A DNA stretch of 64,000 nucleotides from Streptomyces violaceorubidus (GTDB taxonomy: Bacteria > Actinomycetota > Actinomycetes > Streptomycetales > Streptomycetaceae), in NCBI RefSeq assembly GCF_000717995.1, contig NZ_JODM01000001.1, positions 558,001 to 622,000 on the forward strand, read 5' to 3'. Under the pieces are notes generated by a model that was not told the DNA's origin, did no database searches, and saw nothing but the letters and a program-made list of their open reading frames with translations. Positions within the stretch are counted from its first letter, which is position 1; each line of letters opens with the position of its first letter. The translations under genes and the position numbers were made by a program. Below, piece after piece: positions 1-8,332 of this stretch.

Positions 1-614
1 CGCCGGACGACTGGGCGGCGGTGCTCGCGCGGCTGGAGGAGGAACTGCCCACGGTGTACCCGGCACTCGCCCGCGACCTGGGCTTCGTCCACCTCGTCGA
101 GGAGTGGATGCGGCTGGACCAGGTGGACGAACTGGTCACCCAGTTGCAGAGGGGCGGTGCGGTGTCCGTGTCCCCGCGCGGCGGACCCGGCCCGGACGAC
201 GAGGACGCGGGCGGCGCCCGCCCGGGGCGGGAGTACGCGGGCATCCGGGTCCTGTGGGTGGACGACCACCCGCACAACAACACGGACTACGTGCGCTACC
301 TGACCCGGCGGGGCGCCGACGTGGTGCAGGCCGAGAACGGGCACACCGCCGAGCGGGTGCTCACCACCCTCCCCGTCGACGTGCTGGTCTCCGACGTCGC
401 CCGCGGCACCGGCCGCGAGGTCGGCTTCACCGACCTCGCCCGCTGGCGGGCGGCCGGCACCTACGACGGACCCGCCGTCTTCTTCTCCGGCCGCGTCACA
501 CCCGCCCGGGAGCAGCGGTGCCGCGAACTGGACGCCCGCATCGCGGACGGCGGCACGGAGCTGCTGCGGTACGTCGACGCGGCGGTCGCGGACGTCCGGC
601 GGAACCGGGCCTGA
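1..614 (+). CDS. Receiver-domain protein (5' end cut by window edge)
   Basis: The frame is open from the left edge, so the true start lies outside the window. The first ~50 visible residues form an amphipathic helical segment. A Gly/Asp-rich linker follows, then a CheY-like receiver domain. The acidic pair is seen in WVDDHP, the likely phospho-acceptor Asp in LVSDV, and the switch Ser in FFSG. The conserved Lys that normally follows the last strand is not obvious (the region reads ARIADGG), so phosphotransfer chemistry may be altered. No DNA-binding output domain follows, so the protein is either a stand-alone receiver or has its output domain upstream. No histidine kinase is adjacent inside the window. 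Confidence 0.75.
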   Translation, partial: PDDWAAVLARLEEELPTVYPALARDLGFVHLVEEWMRLDQVDELVTQLQRGGAVSVSPRGGPGPDDEDAGGARPGREYAGIRVLWVDDHPHNNTDYVRYLTRRGADVVQAENGHTAERVLTTLPVDVLVSDVARGTGREVGFTDLARWRAAGTYDGPAVFFSGRVTPAREQRCRELDARIADGGTELLRYVDAAVADVRRNRA

Positions 615-668
615 ATCGGCCGCTCCGCCCGGGGCGCCCGGGGCCGGGCCGGTGTGCCGCGCGGTGCG

Positions 669-2279
669 TCACCGCGCGGTGCGGCGCACCGACCGCCCCG
701 CCAGGACGTCCGTGCGCCGTCCGTCCTCCATCACGAAACGTCCGTCGACCAGCACGTACGGGATGCCCGTCGGCAGCACCCTCGGGTCCTCGTAGGTGCT
801 GCCCGCCGCGACCGTCGCGGGGTCGAAGAGCACCAGGTCGGCCCGGTAGCCCTCGCGGACCAGGCCCCGGTCCGGCAGCCGCAGCCGGGCCGCCGGGCGC
901 GAGGTGAGGTGGGCGACGCACTCCTCCAGCGGGAGCACGCCCAGCTCGCGCACGTAGTGGCCCAGGTAGTGCGGGAAGGTGCCGTAGGCGCGCGGATGCG
1001 GCTTGGCGCCCTGGAGGATGCCGTCCGAGCCGCCGGTGTGGACCCGGTGCCGCATGATCGCGCGGACGTTCTCCTCGTGCCCGACGTGCTGGAGGATGGT
1101 CGGCGCCAGCCGGTCGGCCAGCAGCAGGTGCCGGGCGACGGTCCAGGGGCTCTCGCCGCGCAGCCGCGCCGACTCCAGCACCGTACGGCCGACGTACTCG
1201 AAGAGCGCCGGGTCGCCCGTGCCGGAGATCTCGACCGTGTCCCACTCCATGGGCACGCCGTGGCAGCCGTCGGAGCCGATCTCCTCGACGTGGTGGCGGA
1301 TGCGCTCCGCGGTGTCCTCGTCCGCCAGCCGCTCCATGATCCGTTCCGGGCCGCCCTCGCTCGCCCAGCTCGGCAGCAGCGCCACGAGGGTGGTGCAGCC
1401 GGGGGTGTACGGGTAGGTGTCGAGCGTGATGTCGGCGCCGCCGGCCAGCGCCTCGTCGAGCAGGGTCAGCAGCTCGGGCGCCCTGCCCTTGTTCACGCCG
1501 AAGTTCATGGTGGCGTGCGCCAGGTGCAGCGGGCAGCCCGCCTCCCGGGTCAGCTCCACCATCTCCTCGTACGCCTTGAGGGCCCCGGCCCCGTACGAGC
1601 GGTGGTGCGGGCAGTAGTAGCCGCCGTACGACGCCACCACCCGGCACAGCTCGGTCAGCTCGGCGTCCTTGGCGTACATGCCGGGCGTGTACGTCAGCCC
1701 GGACGACATGCCGACCGCGCCCTGCTCCAGGCCCTCGGCGACCAGCCGCCGCATGTGCTCCAGCTCCGCCCCGGTCGCCTCCCGGTCGTCCCAGCCGACG
1801 GCGAGGGCGCGCACGGTGCCCTGCGGGATCAGGTAGGCGGCGTTGACCGCGATGCCCCCGTCCAGCCGGTCCAGGTACTCGCCGACCGACCGCCAGTCGA
1901 AGTCGATGTCGTCGCCCGAGCCGTTCCACCCGGCGATCGCGCGGCGCACCTCGCCGAGGGTGCGGTCGTCGACCGGGGCGTAGGACAGGCCGTCCTGGCC
2001 GACGACCTCCAGGGTGACGCCCTGGGCGGCCTTGGCGCTGTGGTCGGGGTCCCGCAGCAGCGCCAGGTCGCTGTGGGCGTGCATGTCGATGAAGCCGGGG
2101 GAGAGGACCAGGCCCTCGGCGTCCAGCTCGCGGCGCGCCTCGGGACGCTGGCAGCCGGCCGCCGCCGCCTCCTTGACGATCGAGACGATCCGGCCGCCGT
2201 CGACCACGACGTCGGCGCGGTAGGAGTCGGCGCCCGAGCCGTCCACGACGTCGGCGTCCCTGATGACCAGCTCTTCCAT
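669..2279 (-). CDS. N-acyl-D-amino-acid deacylase (D-aminoacylase)
   Basis: 536 aa, amidohydrolase superfamily. The enzyme should remove the acyl group from N-acyl-D-amino acids in the cytoplasm. The metal-binding HxH is seen at His67/His69 (GFIDMHAHSD). A second His-rich segment (HLAHATMNFG) and the C-terminal composite beta-sandwich (REGYRADLVLFDP) complete the fold, and the length suits the family. I chose the ATG at 2277-2279 because a GGGAGCGGGAC ribosome site sits just upstream. The frame stays open further upstream but runs into the neighbouring dehydratase gene. That gene ends 11 nt before this start, so the two are very likely one transcript, delivering D-amino acids from acylase to dehydratase. 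Confidence 0.9.
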   Translation of the reverse strand: MEELVIRDADVVDGSGADSYRADVVVDGGRIVSIVKEAAAAGCQRPEARRELDAEGLVLSPGFIDMHAHSDLALLRDPDHSAKAAQGVTLEVVGQDGLSYAPVDDRTLGEVRRAIAGWNGSGDDIDFDWRSVGEYLDRLDGGIAVNAAYLIPQGTVRALAVGWDDREATGAELEHMRRLVAEGLEQGAVGMSSGLTYTPGMYAKDAELTELCRVVASYGGYYCPHHRSYGAGALKAYEEMVELTREAGCPLHLAHATMNFGVNKGRAPELLTLLDEALAGGADITLDTYPYTPGCTTLVALLPSWASEGGPERIMERLADEDTAERIRHHVEEIGSDGCHGVPMEWDTVEISGTGDPALFEYVGRTVLESARLRGESPWTVARHLLLADRLAPTILQHVGHEENVRAIMRHRVHTGGSDGILQGAKPHPRAYGTFPHYLGHYVRELGVLPLEECVAHLTSRPAARLRLPDRGLVREGYRADLVLFDPATVAAGSTYEDPRVLPTGIPYVLVDGRFVMEDGRRTDVLAGRSVRRTAR

Positions 2280-2290
2280 GTCCCGCTCCC

Positions 2291-3586
2291 TCAGAAGAAC
2301 GTGCGGATGTAGTCGACGACCGTCCCGTCCGCCTCGGCGAGGGGGATGAGCTGCCACTTGTCGAAGGAGGTGCACGGGTGGGACAGGCCCGTCCCGAGCC
2401 AGTCGCCGACCTCCAGGTCCGCCTCCCCGGTGGTGCGCACCCAGGCGTGCTGGTCGGACAGGCCGGTCACCTCGACGCCGGTGGCGGGGCGCTCCACGCC
2501 GTCGCGGCGCACCACCTGGGCGAAGGGCAGGTGCAGGTCGTAGGCCGCGTCCCGCTTGCCCGCGTTGGTGAACGCCTGCTCGGGAGAGGGGCGGGAGACG
2601 ACCTGGCTCCACAGCCGGAAGGCGGGCTCCAGGGCGCCCTCCTCGGGGACCCGGTTGAAGGGGGTCAGCTCGCGGTAGTGGCCGTCGTCGTGGGAGACGT
2701 ACGCGCCCGAGCGCAGCAGCTTCAGCACGGGCCGGGACAGGCCGGGCACCTCGGCGAACACATCGGCCACCGCGTCGAACCAGGCGCTGCCGCCCGCGCT
2801 CAGCACGATCTCCTCCACCGCATCGAACCGCCCCGCCTTGTCGAAGTCGACGGCGAGCGCGACCAGCCGCCGCAGCCAGGCGTGCACGCGCTCCGGATCG
2901 GCCTCCGGCACCTCGCCCTCGTACCCGGCGACCCCGGTCAGCCGCAGCGTCCGCGCCCCGGCCACCGCGTCGGCGACCGCCGCGCACCCGGTCTCGGTGC
3001 GTACACCGGTGCGGGCGCCCTCACCGGCGCCCAGCTCGACCACGACGTCCAGCGGGCGGACGGCACCCGCGTCCGTCAGGGCCGCGTCCATCAGCTCGAC
3101 GCCCCGCACCGAGTCGACGTAGCAGACGAAGCGGAAGTCCGGGTCGGCGTCCAGCTCGGCGGATATCCAGCGCAGTGCGGCGGCGTCCACCAGCTCGTTG
3201 GCCAGGAAGACCCGCCCGATGCCGAAGGCCCGCGCCACCCGTACCTGGTGCGGCACGGCGAGGGTGATGCCCCAGGCGCCGTGCTCGATCTGGCGGTGGA
3301 AGAGCTGCGGGGCCATGGAGGTCTTGCCGTGCGGCGCGAAGGCGAGGCCGTGCCGGGCGGAGTACGTCTCCATCAGCTTCAGGTTGTGCTCCAGGCGCTC
3401 GGCGGAGAGCGCGAGCACGGGGGTGGTGAAGCCGTCGGTGAAGAGGTTGCGGCGCTGTCCGGCCAGCTCGGCGACGGTCAGGCCGTACGCGTCCGGCGGG
3501 AGGCCCTTGAAGCGGTGGTCGACGTGCTCCTCGGCCAGCCTGGCGAGAGCGTCGCGGCCGGTGACGGGGCCGGAGTCGAGGGCCAT
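2291..3586 (-). CDS. PLP-dependent D-serine dehydratase-like / amino acid deaminase
   Basis: 431 aa. The fold is an alanine-racemase-type PLP barrel (about residues 50-290) with the PLP Lys at position 88 (PHGKTS). A C-terminal D-serine dehydratase-like domain carries the His403-x-Cys405 zinc motif (SHPCTS) near the end. The family removes ammonia from D-serine or D-threonine, giving an enamine that becomes a 2-keto acid. It is the first gene of the leftward operon with the D-aminoacylase, which fits step two of N-acyl-D-amino-acid catabolism. It starts 136 bp from the divergent kinase operon, across a strong inverted repeat. D-threonine aldolase is the main alternative, since it shares the same fold. 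Confidence 0.85.
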   Translation of the reverse strand: MALDSGPVTGRDALARLAEEHVDHRFKGLPPDAYGLTVAELAGQRRNLFTDGFTTPVLALSAERLEHNLKLMETYSARHGLAFAPHGKTSMAPQLFHRQIEHGAWGITLAVPHQVRVARAFGIGRVFLANELVDAAALRWISAELDADPDFRFVCYVDSVRGVELMDAALTDAGAVRPLDVVVELGAGEGARTGVRTETGCAAVADAVAGARTLRLTGVAGYEGEVPEADPERVHAWLRRLVALAVDFDKAGRFDAVEEIVLSAGGSAWFDAVADVFAEVPGLSRPVLKLLRSGAYVSHDDGHYRELTPFNRVPEEGALEPAFRLWSQVVSRPSPEQAFTNAGKRDAAYDLHLPFAQVVRRDGVERPATGVEVTGLSDQHAWVRTTGEADLEVGDWLGTGLSHPCTSFDKWQLIPLAEADGTVVDYIRTFF

Positions 3587-3606
3587 GGAGCCTCCCTGAT
3601 CTGATG

Positions 3607-3625
3607 CGTTGCAATATCTGCAACG
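3607..3625. promoter_or_regulatory. Inverted repeat, probable IclR-family operator
   Basis: A perfect 7-bp inverted repeat CGTTGCA-ATATC-TGCAACG lies in the 136-bp divergent promoter between the dehydratase and the kinase. A degenerate second copy (TTGC-GTATA-TCGC) follows at about 3630-3642. The size and position suit the IclR regulator encoded three genes away. Binding has not been tested. Confidence 0.6.
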
Positions 3626-3722
3626 ACCATTGCGTATATCGCTTACTGCTGTCTAACATCTCGGCGAACGCGCGGTCAACGGAGCCGCCGCCCACGAGAC
3701 GCGACGAGGAGCCCCCACCATC

Positions 3723-4769
3723 GTGACCGCCACCGGACGGATCAGCACCGCCCCCGACGTCGTGGACGTCGTAGCACTCGGCGAGTCCATGGTCACCTTC
3801 CTGCCCTCCCGCCCCGGACGCCTCGCCGACGTCCCCTCCTTCGACCGCGCCATCGGCGGCGCCGAGTCCAACGTGGCCTGCGTGCTCGCCGCCGCCGGAC
3901 ACTCCGCCCGCTGGGTCGGCCGGGTCGGCGCCGACGGCTTCGGCGACCACCTCGTCGAGGCGATCGGCTCCTACGGCGTCGACGTCAGCGCCGTGCGCCG
4001 CGACCCCGACCGTCCGACCGGCATCTACTTCCGCACCGCCGGGGACCGTGCCACCGACGCCCACGAGGTGGCGTACTACCGGGCGGGCTCGGCCGCCTCG
4101 GCGATGTCCGTGGACACCATGGACCTCGACGCGATCCGCTCCGGCCGCGTCCTGCACCTGTCCGGCATCACCCCCGCGCTCTCCGCCGACTGCCTCGGCC
4201 TGATGCGCGAGCTGACCGCCCGCCGCCCCGGCCGGCCCCTCGTCTCCTTCGACGTCAACCACCGCCCCGGCCTGTGGCGCGACGCCGTTCACGGCCACGG
4301 CCCCGAGGTGCTCCTCGAACTGGCCCGCGGCGCCGACCTGGTCTTCGTCGGCGACGACGAGGCCTGGGACCTCGGCGGCCCCGAGGCCGTGCGCGCCGCG
4401 CTGCCCGAGCCGGAGCTGCTCGTCGTCAAGCAGGGCGCGCGCGGCGCCACCGCCTTCCACGGCACCGACGTCACCTCCGTGCCCGCCCTGCACGTCGACA
4501 TCGTCGCCGCCGTCGGCGCGGGCGACGCCTTCGCGGCCGGCTTCCTCTCCGCCACCCTGCGCGGCCTGCCCGTGCGCGAGCGCCTGCGCCACGGCCACCT
4601 CATGGCCGCCGCCGCCCTCACCGTCCCCGGCGACCTCGCCACACCCCCCGCCCGCGATCACGCGGACCGCCTGGCCGCCCTCGACGACGCGGCGTGGGGG
4701 AGACTGCGACTCGGCCCCGGCTGGACACAGGACGTCCCGGGGGCCGAGGAGGAGGGACGTACGCCATGA
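3723..4769 (+). CDS. PfkB-family carbohydrate kinase, 2-keto-3-deoxygluconate kinase type
   Basis: 348 aa, GTG start. The ribokinase/PfkB signatures are present: an N-terminal GG motif (IGGAESN, 44-50) and the catalytic-base motif AVGAGDAF at about 263-270, with Asp268. Overall similarity points to KDG kinase, which phosphorylates 2-keto-3-deoxygluconate with ATP in sugar-acid breakdown. In this D-amino-acid context the true substrate may be another small keto or hydroxy acid. The stop overlaps the next start (ATGA), so it is translationally coupled to the IclR gene. Confidence 0.8.
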   Translation: MTATGRISTAPDVVDVVALGESMVTFLPSRPGRLADVPSFDRAIGGAESNVACVLAAAGHSARWVGRVGADGFGDHLVEAIGSYGVDVSAVRRDPDRPTGIYFRTAGDRATDAHEVAYYRAGSAASAMSVDTMDLDAIRSGRVLHLSGITPALSADCLGLMRELTARRPGRPLVSFDVNHRPGLWRDAVHGHGPEVLLELARGADLVFVGDDEAWDLGGPEAVRAALPEPELLVVKQGARGATAFHGTDVTSVPALHVDIVAAVGAGDAFAAGFLSATLRGLPVRERLRHGHLMAAAALTVPGDLATPPARDHADRLAALDDAAWGRLRLGPGWTQDVPGAEEEGRTP

Positions 4770-5530
4770 GCCAGACCGTCGACCGCGCGCTCAGCATCCT
4801 GCCGCTGCTCGCCGAGGGCCCCGCCGACCTGGGCGGGGTCGCCGAGCGCCTGGGCGTGCACAAGTCCACGGCCCTGCGCCTGCTGCGCACCCTCCACGAA
4901 CACGGCTTGGTCTACCGCCAGTCCGACCAGCGCTACCGCCTCGGCGCCCGGCTCATATCCCTGGCCCAGGAAGCGATGGAGAACCTCGACGTCCGCGAGA
5001 TCGCCCACCCCCACCTCGTACGCCTCAACGAACAGGTCGGACACACCGTCCACCTCGCCGTCCACGAGGAGGACGAGGTCCTCTACATCGACAAGGTCGA
5101 GAGCCGCTACCCGGTGCGCATGTACTCGCGGATCGGCAAGCCCGTCGCCATCACCGTCGCGGCCGTCGCCAAGCTGCTCCTCGCCGACCTCCCCGAGAAC
5201 GAGCGCCGGTCCGTGGCCGAGCAGCTCGACTACCCCATGTACACGGCCCGTTCGACGCCGAACGCCGACGGGTTCCTGAAGGAACTCGCCAAGGTGCGCG
5301 AACAGGGCTGGGCCACCGACCTCGGTGGCCACGAGGAGTCCATCAACTGCGTCGCCGCACCCATCCGGGGCGCCGACGGCCGGGTGGTCGCCGCCATGTC
5401 GGTCTCCGCGCCGAACGTGGTCGTCACCGCGGAGGAACTCCTCACCCTGCTCCCGCTGGTCCGCCGTACTGCCGACGCCATCAGCGGCGAGTACTCCGGC
5501 AGGACCCCAGTCAAGGAAGTCACCGCATGA
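4766..5530 (+). CDS. IclR-family transcriptional regulator
   Basis: 254 aa. An N-terminal winged helix (about 1-60; VDRALSILPLLAEG, then HKSTALRLLRTLHEHGLV) precedes a C-terminal effector-binding GAF-like domain (about 75-250; typical GGHEESINCVAAPI). The ATG at 4766 overlaps the kinase stop by 4 bp. The longer upstream frame is arginine-rich and is a shadow of the kinase gene. This is the local regulator and probably acts on the inverted repeat at 3607-3625, controlling both divergent units. The inducer is probably an intermediate of the pathway. Confidence 0.93.
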   Translation: MSQTVDRALSILPLLAEGPADLGGVAERLGVHKSTALRLLRTLHEHGLVYRQSDQRYRLGARLISLAQEAMENLDVREIAHPHLVRLNEQVGHTVHLAVHEEDEVLYIDKVESRYPVRMYSRIGKPVAITVAAVAKLLLADLPENERRSVAEQLDYPMYTARSTPNADGFLKELAKVREQGWATDLGGHEESINCVAAPIRGADGRVVAAMSVSAPNVVVTAEELLTLLPLVRRTADAISGEYSGRTPVKEVTA

Positions 5531-5937
5531 CCGACAAGATCGCCCTCGTCCCCGCGACCCACACCGTCCCCCCGGCGAAGTTCTCCCACGGGGTCAGGAA
5601 GGGCAACATCCTCCAGGTCGCCGGCCAGGTCGGCTTCCTCCCCCACGAGGAGGGCAAGGCACCCACCCCGGCCGGCCCGACCCTGCGCGAGCAGACCCTC
5701 CAGACCCTCGCCAACGTCAAGGCGATCCTGGAGGAGGGCGACGCCTCCTGGGACGACGTGATGATGATCCGCGTCTACCTCACGGACGTCGGCCACTTCG
5801 CCGAGATGAACGAGATCTACAACCAGTACTTCGAGGAACAGGGCCTCACCCAGCCGCCCGCCGCGCGCACGACCGTGTACGTCGGCCTGCCCGCCGGCCT
5901 CCTCATCGAGATCGACGCGCTCGCCGTCCTCGGCTGA
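5527..5937 (+). CDS. RidA family enamine/imine deaminase
   Basis: 136 aa, full length for the YjgF/YER057c/UK114 family. The conserved Arg lies in PPAARTTVYVGLPAG near the C-terminus, and the internal DVMMIRVYLTD strand is typical. RidA hydrolyses the reactive enamine/imine intermediates, such as 2-aminoacrylate, that PLP dehydratases release, and so protects other PLP enzymes. The start overlaps the IclR stop (ATGA). Its pairing with the divergent PLP dehydratase makes functional sense. Confidence 0.92.
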   Translation: MTDKIALVPATHTVPPAKFSHGVRKGNILQVAGQVGFLPHEEGKAPTPAGPTLREQTLQTLANVKAILEEGDASWDDVMMIRVYLTDVGHFAEMNEIYNQYFEEQGLTQPPAARTTVYVGLPAGLLIEIDALAVLG

Positions 5938-6063
5938 CCGTCGCGCCTCCCCGCCTGTCTGACCGTCTGTCTGCGAACGGCACGGCGTTCCCCACCCCCG
6001 GGGGCGCCGTGCCGCGCTCCACCCTGCCCGAAAGCTCCATGTACTTATCCAGAGGACCCCCGA

Positions 6064-7545
6064 ATGTCCTATGCGTCCCTCCAGTTCGCCGCCGCCTCCG
6101 AGACCCCACCGCACACCGGCGGTCTGCTCACCCTGATCGACGGCACGGCCGGCCTGCTGACCGTCGCCGCCATCGGCATCGCGCTCCTGCTCTTCCTCAT
6201 CATCAAGGTGCGGCTCCAGCCCTTCGTCGCGCTGCTCGCCGTCTCCATAGCCGTCGGCCTGCTCGCCGGACTGTCGGTCACCGAACTCTTCGGCACGGTC
6301 CAGAAGTCGGACGCCGTCTCGACCATCGAGTCCGGCATGGGAGGCATCCTCGGCCACGTCGCCATCATCATCGGCCTGGGCACCATGCTCGGCGCGATCC
6401 TCGAAGTCAGCGGCGGCGCCCAGGTGCTGGCCTCACGGCTCCTCGGCCTCTTCGGGGAGAAGCGCGCCCCGCTCGCCATGGGCCTCACCGGCCTGATCTT
6501 CGGCATCCCGGTCTTCTTCGACGTGGGCATCTTCGTCCTCGCGCCCATCGTCTACGCCGCCGCCAAGCGGTCCGGCAAGTCGATCCTGCTCTACTGCCTG
6601 CCGCTGCTGGCCGGCCTGTCCATGACCCACGCCTTCCTGCCGCCGCACCCCGGCCCGGTGGCCGCCGCCGGACTGCTGAACGTCAAGCTCGGCTGGATCA
6701 TCCTCATGGGCATCGTCTGCGGCATCCCCGCCGTCCTCGCCGCCTGGGTGTTCTCCGCCTGGATCGGCCGCCGCATCTTCGTGCCCGTGCCGCAGGACAT
6801 GGTCGAGGCGGCCGAGGAGGCCAAGCAGGCCGTCGTCGAGGAGCAGCGCAGGGCCGGCGTCGCGCCGACCGAGACCCCGGTCGCGCTCGGCACCGTCCTC
6901 GGCATCATCGGCACCCCGCTCGTCCTGATCCTCGCCGCGACCTTCTCCTCCATCGCCCTGGACCCCTCCACCCTCCGCTCGGTGATCGAGTTCTTCGGCA
7001 ACCCGTTCGTCGCCCTGACCATCGCCCTGCTCCTCGCCTACTACCTGCTCGGCATCCGGCGCGGCTGGTCCCGCAAGTCCCTGGAGACCGTCTCGACGGC
7101 CTCGCTGAAGCCGGTCGGCAACATCCTGCTGGTGGTCGGCGCGGGCGGGGTCTTCGGCGCCGTCCTCAAGGCCAGCGGCGTCGCCCAGGCCCTCTCCGAC
7201 ACCTTCAACGACGTCGGCCTGCCGGTGATCGTCCTCGCCTACCTGATCTCCGTGGTGCTGCGGGTCGCCCAGGGCTCGGCGACGGTGGCCATCGTGACGA
7301 CGGCGGGCATCGTGGCGCCGCTGCTCGCCGAGGGCGACCACTCGCAGGCGTTCGTGGCCCTGGTCATCATGGCCATCTCGGCCGGCTCCATCTTCGCCTC
7401 GCACGTCAACGACGGCGGTTTCTGGATGGTCGCCAAGTACTTCGGCATCAGCGAGCGGGACACGCTCAAGACCTGGACCGTGCTGGAGAGCGTGCTGTCG
7501 GTCGCCGGGTTCGTGGTGGCGGCGGTCGTCAGCCTGTTCGTGTAG
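6064..7545 (+). CDS. GntP-family permease (gluconate / D-serine type)
   Basis: 493 aa, strongly hydrophobic with about 12 membrane segments. Family hallmarks include GIPVFFDVGIFVLAPI, HAFLPPHPGP and the late ARVAQGSATVA-type segment (here LRVAQGSATVAI). The family contains gluconate:H+ symporters and the D-serine importer DsdX. Given the neighbouring D-amino-acid enzymes, uptake of D-serine or a related compound is at least as likely as gluconate. It lies 126 bp after RidA and probably belongs to the same unit. A short polar insertion near residues 245-275 (EAAEEAKQAVVEEQRRAG) forms a cytoplasmic loop. Confidence 0.9.
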   Translation: MSYASLQFAAASETPPHTGGLLTLIDGTAGLLTVAAIGIALLLFLIIKVRLQPFVALLAVSIAVGLLAGLSVTELFGTVQKSDAVSTIESGMGGILGHVAIIIGLGTMLGAILEVSGGAQVLASRLLGLFGEKRAPLAMGLTGLIFGIPVFFDVGIFVLAPIVYAAAKRSGKSILLYCLPLLAGLSMTHAFLPPHPGPVAAAGLLNVKLGWIILMGIVCGIPAVLAAWVFSAWIGRRIFVPVPQDMVEAAEEAKQAVVEEQRRAGVAPTETPVALGTVLGIIGTPLVLILAATFSSIALDPSTLRSVIEFFGNPFVALTIALLLAYYLLGIRRGWSRKSLETVSTASLKPVGNILLVVGAGGVFGAVLKASGVAQALSDTFNDVGLPVIVLAYLISVVLRVAQGSATVAIVTTAGIVAPLLAEGDHSQAFVALVIMAISAGSIFASHVNDGGFWMVAKYFGISERDTLKTWTVLESVLSVAGFVVAAVVSLFV

Positions 7546-7608
7546 GCGTCTGATAACGAAGTCGGGGCTGGCTGTGCCCGGCACAGGATCGTCCACCATA
7601 CTGCCCGC

Positions 7609-8265
7609 GTGGAGCAGCGCAGAGGATCGACGAGCCAGCCCCTGGAAGGCGCCGGATTCGACCCGGCATTCATCCCCGGGCTCACCGCACCCGTGTCCGG
7701 CGAGCCGGAGGACGTGAGAGGCGACAAGGCGGAGGCGGGGAAGGACACCGACGCGGAGACCGAGGAGTCGTCGCAGTCCCCGGCCGCCGGCGAACCGTCC
7801 GCCGAGGACGCCTCGGACGCCTCGGACACGTCGGACGCCTCGGACGCCGAGGAACCGGACGACGAGGCCCCCGTGGACGGCCCGGTCTTCGAGGCCTCCG
7901 ACCGCCGCGCCAAGATCGTCGCCGACCACAAGGGCGTCCGTCTCTCCCTCGACGACCAGAGCTGCGACTTCCGCTGGGACGAGGTCGGGGCCGTCGAGAC
8001 GGAGACCGGCCGCTTCGGCAAGCGGTTCACCGTCACGGTGCACACGCCGGACCGCCGTTGGTACCCGATCGAGATCGAGGCCACGTCCCGGAGCCGCTTC
8101 GCCGAGTGGGAGGCGGCTCTGGACGAGGTCCTGGACGCGTACTTCGAGGACGGAGAGACGCAGCCCGCGGCCGAGACGGAGACGGAGGCCGAGACAAAAG
8201 CCGAAGCCGACGACGTTTCGAAGGACGCGAAGGACGCCGAGGACGCCACCGCCCGCGCGGAGTAA
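7609..8265 (+). CDS. Hypothetical acidic protein with PH-like core
   Basis: 218 aa, GTG start. The N-terminal half is a long acidic low-complexity region rich in Asp, Glu, Ser and Ala (DASDASDTSDASDAEEPDD), probably disordered. The conserved core, about residues 90-185, reads like a small beta-barrel of PH type (KIVADHKGVRLSLDDQ, then a Trp-rich strand and a helix FAEWEAALDEVLDAYF). The C-terminus is again acidic. No signal peptide or membrane segment is visible. Function unknown; it looks monocistronic. Confidence 0.8.
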   Translation: MEQRRGSTSQPLEGAGFDPAFIPGLTAPVSGEPEDVRGDKAEAGKDTDAETEESSQSPAAGEPSAEDASDASDTSDASDAEEPDDEAPVDGPVFEASDRRAKIVADHKGVRLSLDDQSCDFRWDEVGAVETETGRFGKRFTVTVHTPDRRWYPIEIEATSRSRFAEWEAALDEVLDAYFEDGETQPAAETETEAETKAEADDVSKDAKDAEDATARAE

Positions 8266-8332
8266 GCGCATCGGGTGAAGATCCGCGCACGCCCTCTTGC
8301 CGCCCCGGCGGCCATGGGATTTCTTGACCCCC

